Source: Cellulomonas iranensis NBRC 101100 = JCM 18110 (GTDB taxonomy: Bacteria; Actinomycetota; Actinomycetes; Actinomycetales; Cellulomonadaceae). Taken from it: 64,000 bases of DNA. The notes beneath the pieces were generated by a model, which worked only from the letters and a program-made list of their open reading frames with translations, searched no databases and had not been told where the DNA came from. Positions 48,356 to 56,942 of this stretch are shown here, one piece after another. How positions within the stretch are numbered: the first letter of the stretch is position 1; every line of letters begins with the position of its first letter. Location: the NCBI RefSeq assembly GCF_001552375.1, contig NZ_BCRB01000010.1, positions 1 to 64,000 on the forward strand, given 5' to 3'. The translations under genes were made by a program, and so were the position numbers.

Positions 48356-49153
48356 TCAGACGAGCGCGTCGCGCAACGTCGCGAGGGCCGCGACGGCGGC
48401 CTCCGGGTCGGCCACGCGGAAGCGCGCGACGGTGTCGCCCGGGCCGACCTTGACCGTCACGTCGTCGGCGTCGAGCGCCGCGAACGCGTGCTCGTCGGTC
48501 ACGTCGTCGCCGGCGTACAGCACGACCGGTGCGCCGAGCTCGTGGCGCAGCGCCTGCAGCGCCGTGCCCTTGTCCGCCGGCAGCACCGACAGCTCGACGA
48601 CGTCCTTGCCGTGCATCGTGCCCACGCCCAGCTCGCCGCCGAGCGCGACGGCCTCGGCCTCGGCGGCGTCCGCGACGTCGCGCTCGGCCAGGCGCGTGTG
48701 CACCACGACGGCCGTCGGCTTGGTCTCGACCCACACGCCGTCACGCCCGCGCGCGACCGCGGCCGTGCGCGCGCCGAGCGCCGCGAGCCGGTCGGCCTGC
48801 TCGTGCGTCAGCTCGACGACGTCCCGGTCCAGCCCGAACTGCGTGACGCGGGCGCGCTCGGCGCCGTGGCTGCCGATGAGGTACGTGCCCGGCGGGACCT
48901 GCGCGAGCGCGTGCAGGTCGCCCATGGCGCGCCCCGAGACGAGGGCCAGCACGACGCCGTCGAGCGCGGCGAGCGCCGCGAGGACCTCGACGCCCGCGGG
49001 CAGGATGCGCGACGCCGACGGGTCGTCCTGCAGCGGTGCGAGCGTGCCGTCGAAGTCGAGCGCGACGAGCAGCGGGCGCGCCGCCGGGTCCGCGGCGAGC
49101 GCCGTGAGACGGGCCGTGAGGTCGGTGGTGGGGTCGGTGGTCGTGTCAGCCAC
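48356..49153 (-). CDS. otsB: Trehalose-6-phosphate phosphatase
   Basis: HAD phosphatase releasing trehalose from trehalose 6-phosphate. 265 residues: motif [26 protein letters not shown], and motif [14 protein letters not shown]. The start overlaps the otsA stop by 8 nt, coupling the two. Confidence 0.95.
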   Translation of the reverse strand: MADTTTDPTTDLTARLTALAADPAARPLLVALDFDGTLAPLQDDPSASRILPAGVEVLAALAALDGVVLALVSGRAMGDLHALAQVPPGTYLIGSHGAERARVTQFGLDRDVVELTHEQADRLAALGARTAAVARGRDGVWVETKPTAVVVHTRLAERDVADAAEAEAVALGGELGVGTMHGKDVVELSVLPADKGTALQALRHELGAPVVLYAGDDVTDEHAFAALDADDVTVKVGPGDTVARFRVADPEAAVAALATLRDALV

Positions 49154-50609
49154 GGCTGCTCCCGGGCATCGCGGTCAGCGCCGCGAGGAACTCGTCGGAC
49201 CACGCCGCGACGTCGTGGCTCAGGACGCGCCGCCGCAGCTGGCGCATGCGCTTGCGGGACTCGCGCGCGTCGAGGTGCACGGCGGCGACGATCCTGTCCT
49301 TCATGCCGTCGATGTCGTGCGGGTTGACGAGCACGGCGCCGCTCAGCTCGTCGGCGGCGCCCGTGAACTCGCTGAGCACGAGCGCGCCGCGGTCGTCGGA
49401 CCGTGCCGCCACGTACTCCTTGGCCACGAGGTTCATGCCGTCGCGCAGCGCGGTGACGAGCATGACGTCGGCAGCGAGGTACAGCGCCGCCATCTCCTCC
49501 ATCGGGAACGACTGGTGCAGGTACTGCACGGGCGTGTGCCCGACCTGCCCGTGGTCGCCGTTGATGCGGCCCACGAGCAGCTCGACCTCGTCGCGCAGCT
49601 GCTGGTAGGCGCCGACGTTCTCGCGGCTCGGGCTCGCGACCTGCACGAGCACGGTGTCGGTGGGGGACAGCCGGCCGTCCTCGAGGAGCTCGCCGTACGC
49701 CTTGATGCGGTGCCGGATGCCCTTGGTGTAGTCGAGGCGGTCGACGCCCAGCAGCAGGTGCTCGGGGTCGCCGAGCTCGCGGCGGATCTCCCGCGCACGC
49801 TCCTGCACCTCGGGCGTGCGCGCCAGCGCGTCGAACGCGCGCGAGTCGATCGAGATCGGGAACGCGGCCGCCCGCACGACGCGCTGCGCGTCGGTGCCCT
49901 CGTCGACGGTGATGGTCTGGCCGCGGGTCGTCAGGTCGGTGACGCGGCGCACGACGCGCACGAAGTTCGCGGCGTCGCCCGCGCGCTGGAAGCCCAGCAG
50001 GTCCGCGCCGAGCAGCCCCTCGACGACCTGCCGCCGCCACGGCAGCTGCGCGAAGATCTCGAGCGGCGGGAACGGGATGTGGTGGAAGTAGCCGATCCGC
50101 AGGTCGGGCCGCAGCTCGCGCAGGTACGCCGGGACGAGCTGGAGCTGGTAGTCGTGCACCCACACGGTCGCGCCCGGCGACGCGTCGCGCGCGGCGGCCT
50201 CGGCGAACCGCCGGTTGACGCGCTGGTACGCGTCCCACCACTGCCGGTGGAACGTGGGCGGCGCGATCACGTCGTGGTACAGGGGCCACAGCGTGTCGTT
50301 CGAGAAGCCCTCGTAGTAGCGCTCGACGTCGTCGGACGTGAGCGTCACGGGCACGAGCTGCGTGCCGTCCACGTCGAACGGGTCGAGCTCCAGGCCGGGC
50401 GACCCGCCCCATCCGACCCACGCGCCGTCGGCCTTCGCCATCACGGGCGCGAGCGCCGTGACCAGGCCGCCGGGGGAGCGGGTCCAGCTCGGCGCGCCGT
50501 CGTCGTCCAGGCTCACGTCGACGGGCAGCCGGTTCGCGACGACGACCAGGTCGTAGCCGTCCTGCGGGGTGTCGGTGGGCAACGACATCAACTCCTCGAG
50601 GTTCGCCAT
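49146..50609 (-). CDS. otsA: Trehalose-6-phosphate synthase
   Basis: GT20 enzyme, 487 residues: [54 protein letters not shown], and [15 protein letters not shown]. The start is uncertain: ATG 50609 is used, but TAGGGT lies only 1 nt upstream, and the in-frame ATG at 50588 has GAGGAG in front; if TAGGGT is the -10 the latter is correct. Head-to-head with a Ser/Thr kinase gene. Confidence 0.94.
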   Translation of the reverse strand: MANLEELMSLPTDTPQDGYDLVVVANRLPVDVSLDDDGAPSWTRSPGGLVTALAPVMAKADGAWVGWGGSPGLELDPFDVDGTQLVPVTLTSDDVERYYEGFSNDTLWPLYHDVIAPPTFHRQWWDAYQRVNRRFAEAAARDASPGATVWVHDYQLQLVPAYLRELRPDLRIGYFHHIPFPPLEIFAQLPWRRQVVEGLLGADLLGFQRAGDAANFVRVVRRVTDLTTRGQTITVDEGTDAQRVVRAAAFPISIDSRAFDALARTPEVQERAREIRRELGDPEHLLLGVDRLDYTKGIRHRIKAYGELLEDGRLSPTDTVLVQVASPSRENVGAYQQLRDEVELLVGRINGDHGQVGHTPVQYLHQSFPMEEMAALYLAADVMLVTALRDGMNLVAKEYVAARSDDRGALVLSEFTGAADELSGAVLVNPHDIDGMKDRIVAAVHLDARESRKRMRQLRRRVLSHDVAAWSDEFLAALTAMPGSSRG

Positions 50610-50675
50610 GACCCTAGTCGTCCTATGGGTGACACGCTCGGGGACGGGCAGGACCCGTCCGGGCCCGTGACCGGC

Positions 50676-50681
50676 TAGGTT
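50676..50681 (+). promoter_or_regulatory. Ser/Thr kinase leaderless promoter -10 (TAGGTT)
   Basis: TAGGTT ends 7 nt before ATG 50689. A small inverted repeat GGACGGG/CCCGTCC (50642-50660) lies between it and otsA. Confidence 0.5.
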
Positions 50682-50688
50682 GCCGGGC

Positions 50689-52560
50689 ATGGAGCGGATC
50701 GGTCTGACGCCGGGGTCGGAGATCGGCGGGTACACCGTGGTGGCCCCGCTCGGTTCCGGCGGCATGGGGACCGTGTACCGCGCGGTCGACGGCGGCGGCA
50801 CGGCCGTCGCGCTCAAGCTGCTGCACCCGCACGTCGGGTCGGACGCGACGGTGCGCGCGCGACTGCTGCGCGAGGTCGCCGCGCTGCAGCGGCTGCGGCA
50901 CCCCGCGGTCGCGGCCGTGCTCGACGCCGAGGCGGACTCCACCGAGGCGTTCCTCGTGACGGAGCTCGTCGCCGGGGACACGCTGACCAAGCACGTGCGC
51001 GAGCGCGGGCCGCTCGACGCCGACGACCTCGTCGCGCTCGCCGAGGGCCTGCGGGCCGCGCTCGCGGCCGTGCACGCGGCGGGCGTCGTGCACCGCGACC
51101 TCAAGCCGTCGAACGTGCTGCTCACCGACGACGGCCCGGTGCTCATCGACTTCGGGCTTGCGCAGGGCGTCGACGACGAAGCGAACCTCACGACCGCGGG
51201 GCTCGTGCTGGGGACGCCGGGCTACCTCGCGCCCGAGCTGCTCGACGGCGGCGACCCGAGCCCGGCGACGGACATGTGGGGCTGGGCCGCGCTGCTCGCG
51301 TTCGCCGCGACGGGCCGCGACCCGTTCGGCTCCCGGCCCGTCGAGGCCGTCCTGGCGCGCGCGCGCTCGGGCGACGCGGACCTCGCCGACGTCGGCCCGC
51401 TGACCGCAGCTGCGATCGCGGGCGCGCTGCGCCCCGAGCCCGCCGAGCGGACCGACCCCGAGGACGTCGTCGCGGCCCTGCGCGCCGTGGCCGCCGAGGG
51501 CGACCTGCCGCCGGGCGCCGTCGCGACGGTCGTGCTGCCCGCGGGCGGCGCCGATGACGTCGCGACGACCGTCGTCGACCCGGACGACCTCGACGAGGAC
51601 GAGGGGGACGGCCCGGACGAGGACGACCTCGCGACCGAGCACGTCGCGTCGTCGCCGCGGGACGTGCAGCCGACCACGGCGCTCGGCGCCGGAGCCGCCG
51701 TGGCCTCCGCGGCGGTGCCCGTCAACGACGGGCGCACCGTTGCCGTGCCGGTCGGCGACGACGACCCGCACCGGACGACAGCGCTGCCCCCGACGGTCCC
51801 GCCGTCCGCCGCCGACGCCTGGCAGGAGGACTGGCAGGACGAGGACGGGCAGGACGGCGACTGGCAGGACGGCGACGAGCGGTGGCTCGGCGACGACCTC
51901 GCGCCGGACCCCGACGCCGCCGACGACGGCCCCTGGTACGTCCGCCCGCCGGCGCGTCGTCGCTGGGGGTCGATGCTCGCGATCGGCCTCGTGGTGGTGC
52001 TCGCCGCGATGCTCCAGCCGTTCGTGACGCTGCTCGTCGTCGTGGTGCTCGCGGTGCTCGTGCGCACCGTCGGGCTCGCGGTCGAGACCATGCACACGCG
52101 CCGCGAGCGCCGCGGCGTGCGCCGCTCCGACGTGCCGCTGGCCGTCACGGCGCTGCCCTGGTACCTGCTGCGCGCCGGGCTCGCGGTGCTGCCCCCGCTG
52201 CTGGTCGGCGGGGCGGTCGTGACGATCGTCGGCGGGATCGGCTGGTGGCTGCTGGGCTCGGGGCGGTGGGAGATCGGCGGCTCGCCGGGCGGCGAGCCCC
52301 CGCAGGGCACGACGGCGCGGCTGGTCGTCGCGGCGCTCACCCTCGTGCTCGTCGGGTTCGTGTGGTGGGGCCCGCTGTCGCGCATGACGCGCACGGGCGC
52401 GCGCCGCACGCTCGCGCTCGTCGCGCCCGGCCCCGTGGGTGCGCTCGTGGTCGTCGTGCTCGCGCTGGTCGGCGCGCTGCTGCTGTTCGACGGCCTGGTC
52501 GACGCGCGGCCGATCGGCTGGTGGCCGCTGTCCGAGCCGCCTGTCCTGCCGAACCCGTGA
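50689..52560 (+). CDS. Membrane Ser/Thr protein kinase (PknB-like)
   Basis: 623 residues. Kinase domain ~10-265: glycine loop [19 protein letters not shown] lysine, catalytic loop [14 protein letters not shown] region LAPELLDGG. An acidic Asp/Glu-rich linker (~290-420; many DWQDGD-type repeats) leads to a C-terminal region with about five hydrophobic helices ([20 protein letters not shown], split onward). There are no PASTA domains, so the ligand and substrate are unknown. ATG 50689 follows TAGGTT by 7 nt. Confidence 0.92.
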   Translation: MERIGLTPGSEIGGYTVVAPLGSGGMGTVYRAVDGGGTAVALKLLHPHVGSDATVRARLLREVAALQRLRHPAVAAVLDAEADSTEAFLVTELVAGDTLTKHVRERGPLDADDLVALAEGLRAALAAVHAAGVVHRDLKPSNVLLTDDGPVLIDFGLAQGVDDEANLTTAGLVLGTPGYLAPELLDGGDPSPATDMWGWAALLAFAATGRDPFGSRPVEAVLARARSGDADLADVGPLTAAAIAGALRPEPAERTDPEDVVAALRAVAAEGDLPPGAVATVVLPAGGADDVATTVVDPDDLDEDEGDGPDEDDLATEHVASSPRDVQPTTALGAGAAVASAAVPVNDGRTVAVPVGDDDPHRTTALPPTVPPSAADAWQEDWQDEDGQDGDWQDGDERWLGDDLAPDPDAADDGPWYVRPPARRRWGSMLAIGLVVVLAAMLQPFVTLLVVVVLAVLVRTVGLAVETMHTRRERRGVRRSDVPLAVTALPWYLLRAGLAVLPPLLVGGAVVTIVGGIGWWLLGSGRWEIGGSPGGEPPQGTTARLVVAALTLVLVGFVWWGPLSRMTRTGARRTLALVAPGPVGALVVVVLALVGALLLFDGLVDARPIGWWPLSEPPVLPNP

Positions 52561-52594
52561 GCCGAACGGCGTGACCCGCGCCCGCGCGTACGCC

Positions 52595-52600
52595 TACCCT
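52595..52600 (+). promoter_or_regulatory. Leaderless promoter -10 (TACCCT)
   Basis: TACCCT ends 6 nt before GTG 52607, supporting that start for the 168-residue protein. Confidence 0.5.
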
Positions 52601-52606
52601 GGGCCC

Positions 52607-53113
52607 GTGCGTGTGACGCGGGCGGTGCGAGGGGCGACCCCCTCCGCCGCGCGTGCCCACCTGCTGGGCCTGCTCGGCGTGCTGCTGTCGGTCGCGTCCG
52701 TCGTGCTGGGCGTGCAGGGGCGCGTGCTGCTGCACCAGTGCCTCGCGGCCGAGGGCCCGCTCGCGGCGCTCGGCATGCGCCTGGCGGTGCTGCGCTCGGC
52801 CGCCGAGTGCCCCGAGGGCGCGGTCGGGCTGGGCGCGACGTCGCAGGGCGCCGTCGTGCTGCTCAGCGTGGCGCTGCCCGTGCTGGCCGCGCACGTGCTG
52901 CTCGCGGCGTGCGGGCTCAGCCTGGGCGCCGCCGCCCGGCGTGGCGCCGCCACCGCGCGTGCGCTGCTCGCGGCGCGGCTCGTCGCGCGGACGCCGGTCG
53001 CACCGGTCGTCGTGCCGGCGCGCGTGCGCGTCGTCGCCGACGTCGCGGTGCGGGTCCCCGCGGGGCGCGTGCTCGACCCGGCCCGGCCGCACCGAGGACC
53101 GCCGGCGCGCTGA
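52607..53113 (+). CDS. Small membrane protein of unknown function (168 aa)
   Basis: Two hydrophobic segments (LLGLLGVLLSVASVVLGVQG, residues ~19-38, and VVLLSVALPVLAAHVLLAA, ~83-101) flank an exported loop with two cysteines (HQC, AAEC), suggesting a disulfide. The C-terminus is Arg/Ala/Pro rich. It lies between a membrane kinase and a DsbA-like oxidoreductase, 54 nt before the latter. No family recognised. Confidence 0.7.
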   Translation: MRVTRAVRGATPSAARAHLLGLLGVLLSVASVVLGVQGRVLLHQCLAAEGPLAALGMRLAVLRSAAECPEGAVGLGATSQGAVVLLSVALPVLAAHVLLAACGLSLGAAARRGAATARALLAARLVARTPVAPVVVPARVRVVADVAVRVPAGRVLDPARPHRGPPAR

Positions 53114-53167
53114 GCAGCGCCCGCCCGCACGTCCCCGCCGGTCCGCCGGCCCCACCCAGGAGCACCC

Positions 53168-54094
53168 ATGCCCACGAACGACCCCCGTCCCTCCAAGGCG
53201 CAGCGCCGCGACGAGGCGCGCGCCAAGGCCCTCGCCATGCGTCAGGAGCAGGAGCGCAAGGCCAAGCGCACCCGGCTCATCGCCATCGGCGGCCTCGTCA
53301 CCGCCGTCGTCGTGCTCGGCGCGATCGTCTTCGGCATCGTCCGCCAGGGCCAGGCCAACGCCGAGGCCTACGGCGACGTCGTCTACGCCGGCGGCACCGC
53401 CAACACCGTCGTGCCCGCGCTCGCCGACGTCGAGCGGCCCGACGTGGCCGACGACGCGGGCGGCGTGCCGGTCAGCTCCGAGGGCGTCGGCACGGCCGTG
53501 CCCGACGACGTCGAGGTCCAGGTCTACTTCGACTTCATGTGCCCCTACTGCGGCATGTTCGACCGCGCGAACGGCGCCGAGCTCGAGCGTCTCGCCGAGG
53601 CGGGCGGCGTGACCGTCGTCTACAAGAACATCTCGTTCCTCGACGGCGCCTCGCGCGGCACGTTCTACTCGACGCGCACCGCCAACGCGGCCGCCGTGGT
53701 CGCCGCGCAGGACCCCGAGCACTACGTCGACTTCGTCAGCGCGCTGTACACCGAGGACAACCAGCCCGAGGAGAACACGAACGGCCTCAAGGACGCCGAG
53801 ATCGCCGAGATCGCCCTGGGCGTCGGCGTCCCGCAGTCCGTGGTCGACCAGTTCACGGCGACCGTCGACGGCTCCTACGAGGTCGCGACGTCCGACTCCG
53901 AGACCGAGTCGCGCGACGGCACGTGGCGCACGTACGCGCCGTTCGTGGCCGCGACCACGCAGCAGGCGCAGACCGACCTCCCGACCCTTGGGACTCCGAC
54001 CGTCCTCATCGACGGTGTGAAGTGGGAGACGGACCTGTACACGACCGGAGCTCTGACCGAGGCGATTAACCAGGCCGTCGCCGCCAAGGGCTGA
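53168..54094 (+). CDS. DsbA-family thiol-disulfide oxidoreductase, membrane-anchored
   Basis: 308 residues: basic cytosolic N-terminus with a coiled region (DEARAKALAMRQEQERKAKR), one TM (~36-60), then an extracytoplasmic thioredoxin fold with CPYC at C125-C128 (FDFMCPYCGMFDRAN) and cis-Pro region LGTPTVLIDG. It would form disulfides in exported proteins; the six-cysteine protein at 54.9 kb and the cysteine-bearing proteins at 52.6 and 59.4 kb are nearby candidate clients by proximity only. ATG follows AGGAG. Confidence 0.93.
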   Translation: MPTNDPRPSKAQRRDEARAKALAMRQEQERKAKRTRLIAIGGLVTAVVVLGAIVFGIVRQGQANAEAYGDVVYAGGTANTVVPALADVERPDVADDAGGVPVSSEGVGTAVPDDVEVQVYFDFMCPYCGMFDRANGAELERLAEAGGVTVVYKNISFLDGASRGTFYSTRTANAAAVVAAQDPEHYVDFVSALYTEDNQPEENTNGLKDAEIAEIALGVGVPQSVVDQFTATVDGSYEVATSDSETESRDGTWRTYAPFVAATTQQAQTDLPTLGTPTVLIDGVKWETDLYTTGALTEAINQAVAAKG

Positions 54095-54102
54095 CCGTCG
54101 CC

Positions 54103-54139
54103 GCGGGCGCCCGTCCCTTCGTCGGGGGCGGGCGCCCGC
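54103..54139 (+). terminator. Terminator after DsbA-like gene
   Basis: GCGGGCGCCCG (54103-54113) / CGGGCGCCCGC (54129-54139) with CCC/GGG extension into the loop. Confidence 0.75.
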
Positions 54140-54273
54140 GCGCGTCCCATCGTGGTCCCTGACGACTCGGCAAGACGGCTCCGGACGCATGACTCGATCA
54201 CGTGGTCGAGGTGAGACACTGTAGGGGTATGTGAACGGCACCGGACGGGGGTCTTGCAGCCCGACTGGGCCGT

Positions 54274-54346
54274 GCCGCCTTGGCGCAATTGGTAGCGCAA
54301 CGCCCTTGTAATGCGTAGGTTGTCGGTTCGAGTCCGACAGGCGGCT
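54274..54346 (+). tRNA. tRNA-Thr (TGT anticodon)
   Basis: Cloverleaf: acceptor GCCGCCT / AGGCGGC, D arm GCGC-AATTGGTA-GCGC, anticodon loop CTTGTAA (TGT), T arm GTCGG-TTCGAGT-CCGAC, no encoded CCA. The base pair 31-39 is C-T (mismatch), the rest of the anticodon stem pairs. It reads ACA and, by wobble, other Thr codons. Confidence 0.95.
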
Positions 54347-54896
54347 CAGACTTCGCTCGGGGTATCGGCTGGCGAATCGCCTGTGGTCGTCGCGGCTGTC
54401 GCCCGCCGCGAGTGCGTCGCTGACCGCCCTGTCCGCAGGGCGACCCTCCTGCGCAGTGGGCTGGACCGGCGGTTGTGCCTCAAGTGCTCGGGCGATGTGC
54501 AAGACCCGACCGCCGTGCCCCGCGCTGTGCCCGATACCGCGGTGGCAGGGGGATAGATGAGGACGGGATATCCCTCTGAGTTTGTAACGGTTACCTGCAG
54601 AACGCCGCGCGACGTGCGAGGTCCGGTGGGCCTCGCATGAGTTCTGGCGACGTTTCGTCGTCGATGCTTCCGGATCGGGTGGCGGCGGCGTCGGCACGTC
54701 TCACCCCGAGGGGCTCTGTCGGACGTATGCGGACCTCGCTCGTTCTCATCTGCGCGGAGAAACATGCTTGTCGGCATCGCGGCGTGTGCGCTACGGTTCA
54801 TGGGCGTTCATGTTGGAGTGGACGCGAGCGCTTTCTGTGCTCGTCCTGCTCCGGGCGCAACGTCAGGTGTTCAGGCGAGAATAAGGGGGCAGTTTC
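54347..54896. other. 550-bp atypical-composition region downstream of tRNA-Thr
   Basis: No convincing gene. Base composition is visibly less GC-biased than the rest of the window, with stops in all frames. It contains two perfect palindromes close together, GGGATATCCC (54565-54574) and GTAAC-G-GTTAC (54584-54594), about 300 nt before the next gene. No copy of the tRNA 3' end is found downstream, so there is no visible attachment-site pair. Confidence 0.6.
54565..54594. promoter_or_regulatory. Paired palindromes, possible operators
   Basis: GGGATATCCC and GTAACGGTTAC, 9 nt apart, in the AT-richer region upstream of the six-cysteine protein. Palindromes of this type usually mark regulator binding; no regulator can be named. 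Confidence 0.4.
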
Positions 54897-55274
54897 GTGA
54901 GGAAGACTCATCGCGCGATCATGGCGGTCGTGCTGGCAACAGGGGGTGTTGCTCTTCTGCAGACCCCCGCAGCGGCCCAAACCGTATGTGTCACTTCACC
55001 CGATGGTGGTGCGACGGGGTGTGTGAGTGCCAATGCTGGGCAGCTGCCGCGGGCTTCCGCGTACGACGGTAGCTGCGACGGTCGTGGTCCCACGACCTAT
55101 GTCAAGGTCGCGAACTCGAACTGGTATCCGGTCGCCAATGGTGACGGCTGCAATAGCACCAAGAGTCAGACCATCAGCTATGTTGCACAGAGCGGCAACA
55201 AGGTGCAGATCTACGTGTGCAACACGTCTTCGGGCTACTCGAGCTGCTCTTCGATCACGTCGTTCACTGTCTGA
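54897..55274 (+). CDS. Secreted six-cysteine protein of unknown function (125 aa)
   Basis: Signal peptide MRKTHRAIMAVVLATGGVAL with probable cleavage after AAA (residue 27), then a ~98-residue mature domain with cysteines at 31, 42, 60, 85, 108 and 117, rich in Ser, Gly, Asn and Tyr: a small disulfide-stabilised beta-rich exoprotein. GTG start follows AAGGGGG. Codon use (AAT, GTT, TAT, GCA, CTT) is unlike every neighbour, so recent transfer is likely. No family recognised; an inhibitor, lectin-like or toxin-type exoprotein are all possible. Confidence 0.8.
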   Translation: MRKTHRAIMAVVLATGGVALLQTPAAAQTVCVTSPDGGATGCVSANAGQLPRASAYDGSCDGRGPTTYVKVANSNWYPVANGDGCNSTKSQTISYVAQSGNKVQIYVCNTSSGYSSCSSITSFTV

Positions 55275-55296
55275 TCCGGTCTGCAGGCTCCTGCGC

Positions 55297-55326
55297 GGCG
55301 GCACCCTCGATGTCGAGGGTGCCGCC
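55297..55326. terminator. Bidirectional terminator
   Basis: Perfect 14-bp stem (55297-55310 / 55313-55326), TG apex, between the converging six-cysteine gene and the endonuclease IV gene. Confidence 0.85.
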
Positions 55327-55339
55327 GTCCTGGTGCCGC

Positions 55340-56101
55340 TCAGGCGCCGAGCGCCTCGCGCAGGAACGCCACGTCGTCGGCCTGACCCTCGGCGGGCGTC
55401 TCGACGACCACGTCGCAGCCCGCCTCGCGCACGACGTGCGCGATCAGCTCGGGCGGGATCGTGCCGTCGGCGAACGACGCGTGCCGGTCGCGGCTGGACC
55501 CGTGCGGGTCGCGCGAGGAGTTGGCGTGCACGAGGTCGATGCGGCCCGTGATCGCGGTGAGCCGCTCGACGATCGTCTCGAGGTCCTCGCCGGCCGCCCA
55601 CGCGTGGCACGTGTCCAGGCACACGCCGACGTCGTAGCCGCCGATCGCGTCCCACAGCATGGCCCAGCGGTCGAGCGTGCGCGCGCACGCGTTCTCGCCG
55701 CCCGCGGTGTTCTCGACCAGCACGCGCACGGGGAACGTCGCGCGCTCGAACGTCTTGCGCCAGTTGTCGAACCCGACCGCGACGTCGTCGCCGTCGCCCA
55801 CGTGCCCGCCGTGCACGACCAGCCCGCGCGCGCCCAGCTCGGCCGCCGCGGCGGTGTGCTGCGCGATCATGTTCCGGCTCGGGATGCGGATGCGGTTGTT
55901 GGTCGACGCGACGTTCACGAGGTACGGCGCGTGCGCGTAGATCCCCAGGCCCGAGGCGACGAGCGCGTCCGCGTCGGGGCGGCGCACGGGCTTCTTCCAG
56001 CCCTGCGGGTCGGCCAGGAACACCTGCACGGCCCGTGCGCCGACGCGCTGCGCCTCCGCCACCGGGTCGTCCCCGCGCACGTGCGCGCCGATCAGCACCA
56101 C
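55340..56101 (-). CDS. nfo: Deoxyribonuclease IV (endonuclease IV)
   Basis: AP endonuclease of base excision repair, 253-residue TIM barrel with three metal sites: VVHGGHVGDGDD, VENTAGGENACARTLDRW, VCLDTCHAWAAGEDL, VHANSSRDPHGSSRDRHASF. GTG 56101 is chosen because GAGGAG lies 6 nt upstream and it begins the first strand (VVLIGAHVRGDD). It is shorter than E. coli Nfo (~285), as in other actinobacteria. Confidence 0.92.
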   Translation of the reverse strand: MVLIGAHVRGDDPVAEAQRVGARAVQVFLADPQGWKKPVRRPDADALVASGLGIYAHAPYLVNVASTNNRIRIPSRNMIAQHTAAAAELGARGLVVHGGHVGDGDDVAVGFDNWRKTFERATFPVRVLVENTAGGENACARTLDRWAMLWDAIGGYDVGVCLDTCHAWAAGEDLETIVERLTAITGRIDLVHANSSRDPHGSSRDRHASFADGTIPPELIAHVVREAGCDVVVETPAEGQADDVAFLREALGA

Positions 56102-56190
56102 GACGTCCTCCTCGAGTCCTCGACGATGTGCCGCACCAGGCTCGCACGCCACGGACGCCGGCGCCGCGCGGCGGGCCGCCCGTCGCGCGC

Positions 56191-56865
56191 TCAGAGGGCG
56201 GGGCCGGTCTCCTCGAGCAGCCGCAGAGCCGCACTCACCCGCGGGTTGCGTGCGGGGTCGGTGTCGATGCCGAGGGTCGTGTAGACCGCGTAGACGTGGT
56301 TCTGCACCGACTTCTCGGTGATGCCGAGCTGCGCCGCGATCCCCGCGTTCGACAGGCCCTGCGCCAGCAGCCGCAGCACGGTGTACTGGCGCTGCGTGAG
56401 GCGCGCGACGCTCGACCCGGCCCGCGGCGCGACACGCTCGAGCAGTGCGGGGTCCAGGACCGTCTCGCCCGCGGCCGCCGCGCGCACCGCGTGCAGCAGC
56501 GTCGCCTCGCTCGTCGTCGACGTCTTCGACAGGTAGCCCCAGCCGTGCGCGACGTCGCGCGGCAGGTCGAGCAGCAGGTCCATCGCGTCGTGCGCCGACA
56601 GCAGCAGGACGCCCAGCGACGGCTGCGAGCGGCGCAGCGTCACGCCGAGCGCGATGCCGTTGCCGTCGGGCAGGTCGATGTCGAGCACGACGACGTCCAC
56701 GACGCCCGGCGTCAGCACGGCGCGCGCCTCGACCGCGGAGCCGAGGGACGTGACGACCTCGAAGCCGCCGGCGTCGGCGAACGACCGCTCGAGCATCGAG
56801 CGGAACAGCGGCTGGTCCTCGACGACCGCGACGCGCAGTCGTCGTGGCGGGGTGGCTGAAGTCAT
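56191..56865 (-). CDS. NarL/LuxR-family response regulator
   Basis: 224 residues: receiver domain (VAVVEDQPLFRSMLERSFAD; phospho-Asp in VVVLDIDLPDGNG; conserved Lys in LSKTS) and C-terminal LuxR helix-turn-helix (LTQRQYTVLRLLAQGLSNAG, IAAQLGITEKSVQNHVYAVY). ATG 56865 is used, with GATACT ending 7 nt upstream as -10. Divergent from the histidine kinase at 56943, which is its probable partner. DosR belongs to the same family, relevant to the motif at 58.2 kb. Confidence 0.92.
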   Translation of the reverse strand: MTSATPPRRLRVAVVEDQPLFRSMLERSFADAGGFEVVTSLGSAVEARAVLTPGVVDVVVLDIDLPDGNGIALGVTLRRSQPSLGVLLLSAHDAMDLLLDLPRDVAHGWGYLSKTSTTSEATLLHAVRAAAAGETVLDPALLERVAPRAGSSVARLTQRQYTVLRLLAQGLSNAGIAAQLGITEKSVQNHVYAVYTTLGIDTDPARNPRVSAALRLLEETGPAL

Positions 56866-56942
56866 CGGGACAAGTATCGTCACGCAGGCGCGTCGACGCA
56901 GGCGGACGCGTCGCGGACGAGGGCGTCGGGCGGGGTGAAAAG

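Noticed and set aside
54764-55072. ORF overlapping the six-cysteine gene in another frame (102 residues)
   Set aside because: Poor composition, no ribosome binding site, no signal; the overlapping frame has a signal peptide and good start context.
54274-55300. Integrated element with attachment-site repeats at tRNA-Thr
   Set aside because: No second copy of the tRNA 3' end and no integrase in the window; only composition supports transfer.
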